A stretch of 64,000 bases of DNA. Origin: Novymonas esmeraldas (lineage: Eukaryota; Euglenozoa; Kinetoplastea; Trypanosomatida; Trypanosomatidae). Under the pieces are notes generated by a model, which saw nothing but the letters and a program-made list of their open reading frames with translations, was not told the DNA's origin and did no database searches. This document shows, piece after piece, positions 41,301-51,494 of this stretch. Where the stretch lies: positions 124,001 to 188,000 of the forward strand of contig JAECZO010000017.1 of NCBI GenBank assembly GCA_019188245.1. The letters run 5' to 3'. Made by a program: the position numbers and the translations under genes. Numbering within the stretch: the first letter of the stretch is position 1; each line of letters starts with the position of its first letter.

Positions 41301-44300
41301 ACACCCACACACATCAACGGGACGAGCGAACTTCGAGGAACGTGTGCCGCCATGAATTCGACTGCGGCCGATCCACCACCAGAAACCACCACACACAACA
41401 ACAGCAACAAAGAGAAGCACCTCAACGGCAAAAGAAGAGAAAAAAAAGAAACAAGAAAAGAAGAAAGAGGACGGGGCAAATCGAACGGCGCGTGTGTGCG
41501 GAAGGAGGGAGAGAACTCGACTGGCTCACAAGAGGCTGACAATGGCGTGAAGGGAAGTGCGCCTTTCATGTCGTAGCTACAGGGTCGCTCAGAGAAGCGA
41601 GACGGGGAAGAAAAAAAGGAGCGTGGTGTCCTTGCCCCCTATGCTAGTTCCATCCAGCATAGGTGGCCGCTGCTACTGAGTCGTGCACAGTGTTCGAGTA
41701 AGTGGGACAGAGAGAAGGAGTGACAGGAAGAAAAAAAAAAACTGTGCAGATATGAGTCTTCTACTCGTTTTTTTTTTTTTTTCCTCATCATCTTCTTCCA
41801 TCGTGTACTTCACAATCCGTTCATGTCGGTCGTCTCTCTCTCGTGCGACTGTGCGTCAGAGTTTGCAAGTATGAATACAATGAAGTCAAGCGACACTGGA
41901 CAAGCACAAAAGGAAAACAGCAAAAAAAAAAAAACAATGTGCGCGACACAAACCTGTGAGCGTCATCGAAAGCTACAACAGCAGAAGAAACAGCAACAGG
42001 CTACAGTCGCGCACACAGTCCGACGCGTACATCTGTGAAGCACTCAACAAAATAAACAAAAAAGAAGAGGAGGAAGTTTGGAGCTGCTCACGATCCCTTC
42101 CTTATCTGTCCTTTGTTTTTTTTTTTTTGTTTTCCTTTGCTTGTTGTCAATCCTTTTTTTTTTTTTTGTCTGGGCACACGCTCAACGGTGTTGAAGAAGG
42201 ATGACTCACCAAATACTGCAGGAAACAGCGAGGGGTGAAAATGACGTTCAACAGCGGAAAAGAAAAAAGAAACAGAAGAGGAGGACAGCATGGTGAGGGT
42301 CAACGAAGAATGCGTGCGCACACGCCCGGAGGTGCTCTCACAGCTCTCTGCGCAGCTGTGTCTCTCTTTCTTTTTTGTCATGGAGTAGAGTGTGCAGCGT
42401 CTTCTTTTTTCTTTTTTTTTCTTGTGCACCTCGTAGCCTGGACAACCTTCTCGGTAGCGTTCTTTTCTTCCTTTTTTTTTTGCGTTTCTCAACGTGCGCG
42501 CTACTGCGGCGCCAATGTGCAACCCTGTGTTTTCTTTCAACGATGTCAAAATCGCCATCTTCTCGGCCGACTCTGAAGCTCGGCCAATCACTTCAACATA
42601 CCGAGGCCACGATGGACACTGTCCCGGCCTCACCCCAGCTCCGATCTCGTAGAGGCGAAGGAGAGAGGGAGAGGGGGGGAGAGAGTGGGAATGCACTGGA
42701 TGAACACGTGCGAAGGACAACGAAAGCAACCATATGAACAGGGGAATCGGAGCTCCTCCACAGCACGGAGAAGGCAGAGACACGGACACTAGTCTATCCC
42801 AAGAAGATAGAGCCGTCGTAAAAGTACAAATAGAGAGTGTGTGTGTGTGACTGTGTGTGTCAGAACAACAAAAAAACAAAACACGACGTCGCTGCGATAG
42901 ACGCACTCCGACGCCTGCATCGCCGCCGTATCTCGGAGAGGGGGGAGAAAGGCGGGTCTCTTGTTGGAGGCACCACTGCCGTCGTGCGGTTGCCCTGCCA
43001 GACCGACCGACCCACACACAGACACACAGACACACACAAACACCCATGCCACAGATACATGAAGGGAGAGGGGAGAGGAAGAGACACAGGGAAACGGACA
43101 CGCAAAGAGAGAGAGAGGGCTCGTTCACCTACAAAAACGGTGAAGAGAAGAGAGAGCACACGGTGTAAAACAACAAAAAAAAAACATGGAAGACGTCAAC
43201 TGGGTGACTTAGATCCCTTCCACTATACCCACCATCATCAACAACAAAAAAAACATGCATTGTTTTCCTTGCTCTGTGCACGTTCGCGTAGGATTGTGGG
43301 TGCGGCCGTGTGTTTCCACTTGAATGGACGTGCACCCTGTGATTGAGTGAAGGGAATCCAAAGACCTGAGCAGAGTGAAGGAGGAGAGAGGGGGGGCGGG
43401 GGTGATGAGGTGACGGTATGAGGAGAGGGTGGCGCAACGGTGTATAGCGAAAGAGGAAAGCAGCAGAAAGCAGAAGTGAAAAATGCGAAAAACAAGAGAG
43501 AAAAAGAGAGAGCAACAAACGAGATGGGGAAGACGAAGCGCCGCTCAACGAGGTGGAGAAGAAAGGAGCAAATAGGACGTGGTGACTTCCACAGCAGCGC
43601 TTCCTCGTGCGTGTGCGTGTGCGTGTGTGTGTGTGTGTGTTTCGGAGGGGGGGGGGCAATAGTGTGAGCGAGTCGCGGATAGACCCACGCGCGCCTCTAC
43701 TACCTCACTCACATACGCTCCGGCATCACCACACACGACGTCACAGCACGAGCACGGGAAGCGAATGAAAAAGAGAAGAGAAAAAAAAAAAGCTGAGGCC
43801 AGGGGGCTCCAAGAGTGAGGCGGGGTAACGGCGGCCTCTTTCTCTCTCCTCTCCAAGGACAAAACAGTGACGTCACACAGAGACGCTCACGCTGTCACGT
43901 GACGAAGATCACATTGATATGAAGGAGTGCGGAAAAAAAAAAGGGGGAGACTCGAAGGAGGGAAGGGGAGGAGGGGCAGCAGTGAGCAGTGCACAGCCGG
44001 GGTAGACTGAAAAAGGTGGTGGTGAGAGGAGGGGTGAGGGGAGGCAAGCCCTGATGTTGGAGTTGAGGAGAGAGAGAGATGCGAGAGATGAGAGGGAAGG
44101 GGGGGGACATCCCTCCTTCCACCTCTCTCTGCGCGGGTAGTGGGAGAGGGGTTTCACACCACTACAGAGGCCGATACGTGAACAGCACGCAGACACGTGG
44201 CAAACTCCGAGTGAGAGAGAGAAAGAGAGTGAGGGACACGATGTACGTCACCTGGTCATCCCCCATGACTCGCTTCGTGTTCGCCTCAATACGTGTGTCT

Positions 44301-45220
44301 CCCCGCTCTCACTACCCCTTTCTCTCTCTCGACAAGAAAAGAAAGAACGCACTTTTTTTTTTTCCAGTGCCCGTTCGCATGGCCGAACCGTGTTCGGTCA
44401 CGCTACCCTGTGCACGTGTGCGTATGCGTATGCGTGTGTGTTTGTGTTTGTGTGATGGGCCTCATACTCTCTTGCCTCTGCACTTTTTGTTGTTGTTGTT
44501 GAGGAGGAAGGGGGCGGGGGTGTTGCCATACTTGAGAAGGAACGTGGAAAGGGCAGACACGTTCGAAACACAACGAAAAAAAAAAAAAAAAACAATGGAG
44601 CGGACACAGGCGCTCGCACAGACCCAAACAGCAAGAGAGAGAGAGAGACAGAGATAAATGGCAGCGCTGACAGCGAGCTGAAAGGCGACTTGCAGAGATT
44701 GAGAATGAGGGGGAGGGGGAGGGAGGTGTGAGATGATGACTGATGGGGCGCCGCCGAGGAGAGTCACAGGAAAGACAAATACAGAAAAAAAAAAACACGC
44801 GGAAGGCATGAGGGGTGTGTGGAGGGAAGGTGAAAAGAAGAGGAGGAGAGAGAGAGAGAGGGGGAGAGGGAGAGGAGAAGAAAGAGAGGAGGAAGCAAAG
44901 AGACTGCCGTGACAGTGGCCGAGACCACACATACTAGAGAAAGCACAACAGGGAAGGGAAAAGAAAACAAACAAACAAACAAAACAAAAAAAAGGTAGAG
45001 TGGTAAAGACAATGAAGTGTCTCCTTCTTCGTGGTTGTCCTCACCCGCTCGTGGGTGCCCACTAGGCACAGCTGGAGAAGTGCAGGAGGGGGAGAGGGAA
45101 TGGGGAATGGCGAAGGACGGTGATAGAGAGCTCCTTTTTTTTTTATTTTTGGTGGTGTTCTTCAACTCGTGCTCGTGTGCGTCGTGCTAGTGTACCGTCT
45201 ACACACGCGTGCGTCTGTCC

Positions 45221-45257
45221 TGTGCTCCGACCTCGGTATTGAACGAGGTCGGACACA
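45221..45257. other. Perfect 10-bp stem-loop
   Basis: The arm TCCGACCTCG at 45226-45235 is matched exactly by CGAGGTCGGA at 45244-45253 across an 8-nt loop. One bulged C at 45225 then lets TGTG (45221-45224) pair with CACA (45254-45257). It lies about 460 nt downstream of the GDPD stop in the sense of transcription, so it would be in the 3' UTR or just beyond it. Confidence 0.6.
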
Positions 45258-45715
45258 TGCGTGGGTGCGAGTGCGCTTGTATGCCTTGCCGTACACACCA
45301 TCCTGCGCACGAGCATGTCAGGTCGTCATCGGCTAGAGTGTGCCGAGAAGCAGAGCGGAGAAGAAGAAGAAAAAAAAAAAGGAGGTCATGTAGACCATCC
45401 CTCCTCTCACCGGGTGATGAAGCAACGCATGGTTCTCAGCGCGCACCGTCCATGTCTTTGCATGAGCTCCTTTGTCGCCTTCTCATCAGCTCCTCTCCGT
45501 CACATGGCTCCTCAAGTGCTGGCGACGAGAGGAGTGATGCGATGGAGCGGTGGGATGAGGAGGTAGAGTTGGGGGGGGCAGCGGTGGCGGCGGTGGGGAG
45601 GGAGCGTGCTAAAAGCAGAGTGCGCATGTGCCCTGGCAGGTGAGCGAGGTACGCTTGCTACAACAGCACGGACAACTCGCTCTCTCTCTCGCCTCTTCTC
45701 TGGAGCCACCCGTCT

Positions 45716-46657
45716 CTACCGAGAACCGCGCTTCTGCAGGTACGAGAGCAGCATCGCAGGCCTATCCGTCTGCATGATGCCGGCGCCAAGGCAGTCCACC
45801 ACATAGCCCCAGTTGGCCTCCTTGTCGTGCAGCGCGTGATCGTCGCTGTGACCGCCGCACGTCGTCGGCCAAATAGTGTTGATCCACAGCACCGCACCAC
45901 GCTCCGTGGCGAGCTTGCGGATGTAGCGCATGATGGCGGCATCCTCCTTCTCAAAGTTCACCTCGTACATGTCATGGCGTCCGGCGAAGGCGCTGTCGAT
46001 GCTCTTGCACGTCGTCTCACTCGTCAGGTTCACGACGGGCATGAAGACGACGGAGTTCAGCAGGTCAACGGAGTAACGCCTGCAGAGCTCGTCGAAGGGG
46101 ATGTCAGACTTGAGGATCGTCTGCTCCACCATCCCCGTCTTCACCAGCAGCGGGTAGATGTCGTCCAGGTAGACATCCGCCTTGTCGAGGTTGACGATGA
46201 CGCGGCCTTTGGCGAGCAGCAGAACCTCCTCCACCGTCGGTACCGTGAACTCCGTCATGTTGCCCAGCCCATCCTTGAGCCGCAGCGCACGCACCTCAGC
46301 GAGGGTGTGGTCGCACACCTTTCCGCTGCCGCTCGTCGTCCGATCCAGCGTCTCGTCGTGCATCAGGATGAGTGCGCCGTCGCTCGTGCGCCAGACGTCC
46401 ACCTCGACAATGTCGGCCCCCATCTCGATGCAGCTCTCCACTGCCTCCAACGTGTTCTCGACATAGTTGCGCCAGTCACCGCGGTGGCAGGCGACACACA
46501 CGGGCAGCTGCGAGTCTGGCGAGTGGAGGGGCATGCGCAGATGCGGACGCGACCCGGTGAAGTTCTGAATGCACGGCTGGTTCGGAGAGTTGCGGTTCGC
46601 CTGGTTGTCGTGCTCCACCGCGGGGCGCGGAAGAGGCAGATCGTTCGTGGCGGACAT
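45716..46657 (-). CDS. Glycerophosphodiester phosphodiesterase (313 aa)
   Basis: GDPD enzymes split glycerophospho-alcohols (glycerophosphocholine, -ethanolamine and others) into glycerol-3-phosphate and the free alcohol. The family core is complete: HRGDW with H58 and R59, then EN at 67-68 in the ENTLEAV context, the metal-binding pair E85 and D87 in DIVEVDVW, and the second histidine H100 in LMHDETLDRTT. After it the TIM-barrel pattern continues (LRLKDGLGN, VPTVEEVLLLA, VIVNLDKADVY, LWINTIWPT, CLGAGIMQTDRP). Length 313 is typical of the soluble form. There is no signal peptide or membrane span, so a cytosolic or glycosomal enzyme is expected. The last residues, KRGSR, are no clear PTS1. The N-terminal 50 residues (MSATNDLPLP onward) are polar and probably flexible. 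It could salvage head groups for the phosphotransferase encoded at 17597. Confidence 0.9.
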   Translation of the reverse strand: MSATNDLPLPRPAVEHDNQANRNSPNQPCIQNFTGSRPHLRMPLHSPDSQLPVCVACHRGDWRNYVENTLEAVESCIEMGADIVEVDVWRTSDGALILMHDETLDRTTSGSGKVCDHTLAEVRALRLKDGLGNMTEFTVPTVEEVLLLAKGRVIVNLDKADVYLDDIYPLLVKTGMVEQTILKSDIPFDELCRRYSVDLLNSVVFMPVVNLTSETTCKSIDSAFAGRHDMYEVNFEKEDAAIMRYIRKLATERGAVLWINTIWPTTCGGHSDDHALHDKEANWGYVVDCLGAGIMQTDRPAMLLSYLQKRGSR

Positions 46658-47354
46658 GAGCGGCGCTTAGGACGGAGAGAGAGAGAAGCTGGGAGGGAGG
46701 GAGGAGTGGGTGGTGGACGACGGGGATGCGCACGTGCAAGAGAGAGAGAGAGAGAGCGATTCTCTTTTTTCCTCTTTTCTTTCTTTCGATTTCCGTTGGA
46801 ATGCTGTTCGACAGCCGATCCAATAATAACAAAAAAAAGAAATGTGAGAGGGAACAATCGGAAGTGAGGGCGGGAGGGGATAGCCGCGGAGGCAACGTAG
46901 ACACCGATGATAGGGTCTTCTTGTACGTGTATGTGTCCGTCTGTGTGTGAGTATGTGGGGTGTGTGTGCGCGTTGGGGTATGTTGGACGCGGGGAGATAG
47001 ATAGAGAGAGATATTGAGGGTGTGTGTGATGTGTGTCAAAAAGTGCTGGAGAATGTGTAGAAGGACATTGCCTTCGTGGAGATGTGAGTGTATGTAAGTG
47101 GCAGAGGAATGCGTGTGGGTGGTACCGGGGATGGGGAGTGGAGGAGGCGGTGGTTTTGTGATCCACGTGGCAGGGGCGAGATACGGAGGCAGAGAAGAGG
47201 ACAAAGAGAGAAACCGGAGAAGAGAGGGAGGAAGTGAGACGGTGCGGAGGGGAGGTGGGAGACATGGACAAGAGGGACGAGGGAGAGTCCATCTCTAGCA
47301 TCCACTGCGGCTAGCGTGTCTGCGTGGATGTATCCGAGAACCCATTTCCCATTC

Positions 47355-47385
<31 letters not shown>

Positions 47386-48574
47386 TGAGCAGCAGCATCA
47401 ACAATGAGGCCTTCGAGAGCTCGCGAAGAGACGCTCCTGCTGCGCATGGGTGTGGCTGTGGAATGGCACTCCTCCGACTCCCCAACCTCTTCTCGACAGA
47501 GAGGGGAAGCGAAGAGCCGAACCAGTTGTGTCGCACACTGCTGACGACCAGGAAATAGGTGAGAGTAGTGGAGAGAGAGAGAGAGTGACAACGACACACA
47601 CACATACACTGAAAAAAAACAAAACAAAAGACATGCGTTCGCGGGCTATGAGATCCGCCAGGCCACCACGAATGAGACAAACGCACAAACACAAACAGAG
47701 TCGCCAACACAGACACAGACACAGACGCGCACACGCAGACACCTACTACTCTCTCTAGAATAAGAAGCGGGGGGATGGGGGGATGGGGAGGAAGAGTGGT
47801 AGGTGCTGCTCTAGGTACAATGGAAACAAAAAAAAAAAAAAAAGAAAAGAGTGAGAGAGTCGCCCCTTGAGTCTCGGAACGCGGTACCAACTCGCGTTCG
47901 TCACCGTAACCGCTGCAAGAACGCTCAGAGAGAGAGAGAGAGGGGGGGGCAAGGGAGAGAAAGAGAATGAGAATCAAGGTGGAGTACAAAGAAGTTCTCC
48001 CTCTCACTCCTCTCGAGCTGAGGCGATGGGACACGCACGCGAGCCACAGTCTAGACACAGAAACACAGAGCACACACATCAAGAAACCAAACACACAGAC
48101 AGACAGACACACACACACACACGACAGAGACGGTCATGGGAGAGTCGATGCACCACACCCACAAACTAGACGAGACAGAGAGGAGCAAAAGGGGGAAAAA
48201 AAGGGGGGGAGGAAAAAAAAAAAAAAAAAAAGAGAGGCGAAGGAACGTGAGCAAGAGAAAGAAAACGATGTGTGTTCTACTGAATCGCTATTGTGCGCTC
48301 GTGTAGTGGATGTCGGTTGGAGGACCGTCGGGTGATCCCAACGCCACCCCCCTTTCCCCACCCTTCCCTGGTCTCGTGTCCTTCCTCTACCGTCCCTCCA
48401 TGTGTGTGCCGTGCCTTCCTTCCTTCTCTTCGCCTCTTTGGATCTCTACTCGGGTGTTCATGGCAGAAGAACGCGGAGGAAGACAGCGGACGGGGGAGGA
48501 GGAGATCGGGAGATTGGGAGAGAGAGAGGGAGAGGAACAGGAGGGGTGGAAGGGTGCACAGCGCCTGTGCCTCT
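46658..48574. other. Spacer upstream of GDPD
   Basis: No gene in 1.9 kb. It holds GA tracts at 46672-46710 (likely acceptor region of GDPD), TG-rich sequence at 46920-46970, (CA)n at about 47359-47384, A-runs at 47827-47843 and 48216-48233, and (CA)n at about 48107-48122. The 360-codon minus frame at 47036-48118 is translated pyrimidine and CA repeats. Confidence 0.55.
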
Positions 48575-50437
48575 CTACTGCTTCCTTTCCGCACCTGTAG
48601 CCGCAGACGAGGTCACGGAGGCGCTAGAGGACATGTCGGACGAGTAGGAGCTGCTGCGTGTGTGCGAGCCGGTGTACCCGGCTTCATCATCCAGATAGGT
48701 CGTCTCCTCTGAGTAGGTGTAGCTGCTCGAGCCTGTCCCGTAATCGTCCATGTAGGTCGTCACATCTGTGTAGCCGTCCCCACCGGTCGCTGCGCTCTCT
48801 GTCGCACGGGACACCACCTCCGGCGTGTGCCGCCGTGAACTGGTGCGACGCCGAGCAGATCCGCTCTCCTCCCGCTCCGATGCGCCGTGCGAGGCGCGCG
48901 CCGGCACGTCGTAGACACGGCGCGTCGTTGTCGTGGTCCGCCGCGAGACCTCGTAGCGGCCCGAGCTGCCCCGCTGACTGCTAGGGGTTGCGTCGGTGTA
49001 GGTGCCCTCGTCATCGCGCGGGCTGCCGTAGGGCTGCTGCGACGACCGCGGCGTCTCCTCCGGGAAGATCGGCTCCTCCTCCTCGTCCGTGTCGAAGTCC
49101 TCGTACTCCTCGTCGTTGTGCGCGTCCACGTCCTCCGGGAAGGCCGCAGACGACGTCGTCGCCACATCCACCTCGTCCCACCCGCGCTGCGACGTCTTGA
49201 CGACGCGCGCCGGCACCGAGTCGGACGTGTCGGTGTTGCCCAGCAGTCGTGCGCCGTCGTCGTCCCGGTCCTGCGGCGGAGTCCACTGGCTGTTCACGCG
49301 ACGTTCCTCACGGCTGCGGCGGCAGTAGAAGATGAGGAGCAGGAGCATTGTGGCGACGAGGCACACGAAGATCCAGGCGAGCGTGAGGAAGACGGGGATG
49401 AGCGCGTAGGCGAGACGCACCTTTGCACGGCCGCGCTCGATGCGCACCGCCACGAAGTAGAGCGAGATGAGCAGAATGCCGTTGGAGAAGAAGGAGCCGA
49501 CGGTGTCGAAGGCGACGCCGATCTCGGAGCGGACACCGATGGTGAACTTCATGAGGCTGCGCAGGCACGCCTCGGCGATGCGGAAGCCCGCGCGGAAGCA
49601 GAATGGGATGAAGATGATGTACCACGACCGGTTCAGCCGCCCATCGAGCTTGTACCCGATGAGCACCCACTGCGCGATGCCACACGCCATGTTCAGGAAG
49701 CCCATGGCAAAGATGCCGTTGTAGATCACGGGGCTTGGGCGGTTGTTGCCCACCTCCATCTGCAGCCGCAGCCGGCGTGGCCAGCGCCAGATGAGCGACG
49801 TGGCGTAGTACAGGATGTCGCCGATGATGGGCATGCACATGTACTGGAGGTAGTGACCCACTTTGCCCGCCGGGTTGTTGCGAATCTGCGAGCCGATCAC
49901 GAACGGGATGCAGAAGTACGCCGCCGCGGCGAAGAGGTTGCCGACAGGGGACAGTCGATCCATCTTCGCCATGCCTTCCTGGTAGGTTCGCGGCGAGAGG
50001 ACGTTCACGACGACGGCGACGATGGCGACGGCAACCATGATAGCCACGAACACCATGAGCGGCACCACCACCGTCTCCCAGCTCCACGAGATGAGCGCGT
50101 CATCCTTCGCCGCGAGGAAGGCGAAGAAGAGAATCAGCAGCGCCACCTCGACGAGGAGCACGAGTGAGTAGAGAAGGACGGAGCCGACGGCGCCGAGCAG
50201 CGGCACAAAGGGCCCCCACGTGCCACTGGAGATGAAGCCGTACGCATCCTCGCCGATCGAGTCGTACAGGTACTTGCGACTGCGGTTGTAGAGCACGAGG
50301 AAGGCCTGGTAGTAGTGGTGGCGCAGTGTGACCTTGCGGAAGTTCCACTTCACCTGCCGCGCCGTCGTTGGCGCGACGAGATCGAGGAGGTGGTAGAGGC
50401 GCCAGTTGCGCTTGTGCGGCGGGTTGTCGCAGCACAT
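48575..50437 (-). CDS. TMEM185-like multi-pass membrane protein with long acidic tail (620 aa)
   Basis: Residues about 75-375 hold about seven to nine hydrophobic segments. The repeated pattern of a Leu/Asp-Gly element, then a W/Y-containing turn, then a V-F/I-x-P-hydrophobic stretch (DDALISWSWETVVVPLMVF at 112-130; GYKLDGRLNRSWYIIFIPF at 261-279) is the one I know from the TMEM185/FAM11 (Fragile-X-F-associated) family, whose function is unknown. An N-terminal segment of about 70 residues is cytosolic-like (HKRNWRLYHLLDL). After the last span, from about 374 to the end, comes a hydrophilic tail rich in Asp, Glu, Ser and Thr, with a Thr run between Arg pairs and Tyr-rich repeats near the C-terminus. 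Many sites there could be phosphorylated. Start MCCDNPPHKR is the first ATG after the predicted acceptor. The family link rests on remembered motifs and is moderate. Confidence 0.7.
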   Translation of the reverse strand: MCCDNPPHKRNWRLYHLLDLVAPTTARQVKWNFRKVTLRHHYYQAFLVLYNRSRKYLYDSIGEDAYGFISSGTWGPFVPLLGAVGSVLLYSLVLLVEVALLILFFAFLAAKDDALISWSWETVVVPLMVFVAIMVAVAIVAVVVNVLSPRTYQEGMAKMDRLSPVGNLFAAAAYFCIPFVIGSQIRNNPAGKVGHYLQYMCMPIIGDILYYATSLIWRWPRRLRLQMEVGNNRPSPVIYNGIFAMGFLNMACGIAQWVLIGYKLDGRLNRSWYIIFIPFCFRAGFRIAEACLRSLMKFTIGVRSEIGVAFDTVGSFFSNGILLISLYFVAVRIERGRAKVRLAYALIPVFLTLAWIFVCLVATMLLLLIFYCRRSREERRVNSQWTPPQDRDDDGARLLGNTDTSDSVPARVVKTSQRGWDEVDVATTSSAAFPEDVDAHNDEEYEDFDTDEEEEPIFPEETPRSSQQPYGSPRDDEGTYTDATPSSQRGSSGRYEVSRRTTTTTRRVYDVPARASHGASEREESGSARRRTSSRRHTPEVVSRATESAATGGDGYTDVTTYMDDYGTGSSSYTYSEETTYLDDEAGYTGSHTRSSSYSSDMSSSASVTSSAATGAERKQ

Positions 50438-50632
50438 TTGGCGAAGAAGAAAACAAAAAAAAAAGTGTAGGGAGGCACAACAGCTATCAGACAAGCGGCG
50501 CAAGAGCGTGGCGGAGCCGTCACCTTTTTTTTTGTGTGTGTGTCTCTCGTTTCCCTGCCCGAGCTCTCCCACACGCAATACTGCCCTCCAGCGAATCAGC
50601 GGCCCGCCCTTGCACGCACGTCCGGTAAGAAG

Positions 50633-50715
50633 CTCGAGGGCACGGACCACCACACCAACACACACACACACACAAGTGTGGAGAGGGGAATGGGGGAGGG
50701 AGAGGGGGATGGAGA
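50633..50715 (-). promoter_or_regulatory. Predicted trans-splice acceptor for the TMEM185-like gene
   Basis: A C-rich tract on the minus strand (complement of 50680-50715) is followed, with no AG between, by AG at 50633-50634. The leader would be about 195 nt. Confidence 0.4.
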
Positions 50716-51018
50716 CTCTGCCGACGCTGACTCGGTGTGCACCTCACAACTCTACCTCCCACAACCGTGGCAGAGGAAGAGAAGAGGAGGGACAGGCAAC
50801 ACCACAGAGCCAGGTGAGATGAGGAGGTGGGACAAAAGCGTCCAACACAGAATGTTCTACGAAAAAAAAAAAAAACTGGTGAAGGAGCGGAGGAGGGAAG
50901 TGTGAGACGTGAAGGACGGCAGCAGGCGGTAGGTGGTGTCGTCGTAGACGGACGTGCCACGTTGGCAGCACTGACGTATCCATGGAGGGAGTGCAGGGAG
51001 TGGAGGGGGGGGAGTGGA

Positions 51019-51037
51019 GGGGGGGGGGGGGGGGGGG
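51019..51037 (+). repeat. G19 homopolymer in a G-rich block
   Basis: Nineteen G in a row on the plus strand (template strand for the minus-strand unit), preceded by a second G8 run at 51005-51012 and by GGAGTG units. The transcript would carry C19. The true length may differ from that given, since such runs are hard to sequence. Confidence 0.7.
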
Positions 51038-51284
51038 AGCGGCAGCGGCGGCGAACGTGCGCGCGTGTGTGAAAAAACGCGCGAGGTGGTGCGACAGAGA
51101 GACAGAGAGACGGAGAGAGGGAGAGAGGGAGTGAGGGAGTGAGGGAAAGAGAGAGGGGTGAGGGCGTTCGGACGATTGGATGAACGTAGAAGCACACACA
51201 AGCAGTCAGACACACACATGTGTACCGAGCACGAGCATTTACATTTTTTTTCTTTTTTTTCACCTTTGTTCCGTCTGTCTCCTG

Positions 51285-51316
<32 letters not shown>

Positions 51317-51494
51317 GTTTGCGCTCGCGGAGGAAAAGAAAGAGAGAGGGGGTCGTGTGGGGAATGCCCACCGCTTCGCTTTCCGGCAAGGCGGGCCTGA
51401 GAACTGCAGCCGAATAGGCGCAGCACACCTGCAACCTGGAGGGAAGGCGGCAAGCTGGTGGCATTGAGCGTCGGCTCCGGCGTCACGCTCCTTG

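Larger units (their letters stand above)
38254..45715. other. 7.4 kb stretch without a recognisable gene
   Basis: Flanked by minus-strand genes on both sides, this is by far the largest gap. The plus strand is strongly purine-rich (GA repeats, A-runs near 38882, 39828, 40119, 40730, 41205, 41736, 41925, 43780, 44575 and 45369), with CA repeats at 39236-39254 and 43010-43040. A cluster of plus-strand T-runs lies at 41769-41783, 42116-42167, 42408-42420 and 42472-42481. Stretches around 40290-40660, 40930-41110, 42520-42640 and 45170-45330 are not simple repeats. I find no frame with protein-like composition and no tRNA-like B box. A strong hairpin is present at 45221-45257. Confidence 0.6.
50438..51494. 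other. Spacer containing a G19 run
   Basis: No gene. It has the acceptor region of the TMEM185-like gene, an A-run at about 50861-50874, G-rich sequence at 50990-51040 with 19 consecutive G at 51019-51037, GA repeats at 51090-51160, T-rich sequence at 51244-51260 and (CA)n at about 51288-51312. Confidence 0.55.

Noticed and set aside
42088-43128. Minus-strand open frame of 346 codons in the 7.4 kb gap
   Set aside because: Mostly low-complexity (Leu/Ser/Val and poly-Lys from T-runs). A stretch near 42440-42560 beginning MAILTSLKENTG is less repetitive, but too short and flanked by repeats, so not called.
47036-48118. Minus-strand open frame of 360 codons upstream of GDPD
   Set aside because: Cys/Val/Ser/Leu repeats from TG and pyrimidine tracts; no protein-like segment.
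48887-50167. Plus-strand open frame of 426 codons
   Set aside because: Antisense to the TMEM185-like gene and composed of Arg/His/Val/Glu as a shadow of hydrophobic codons.
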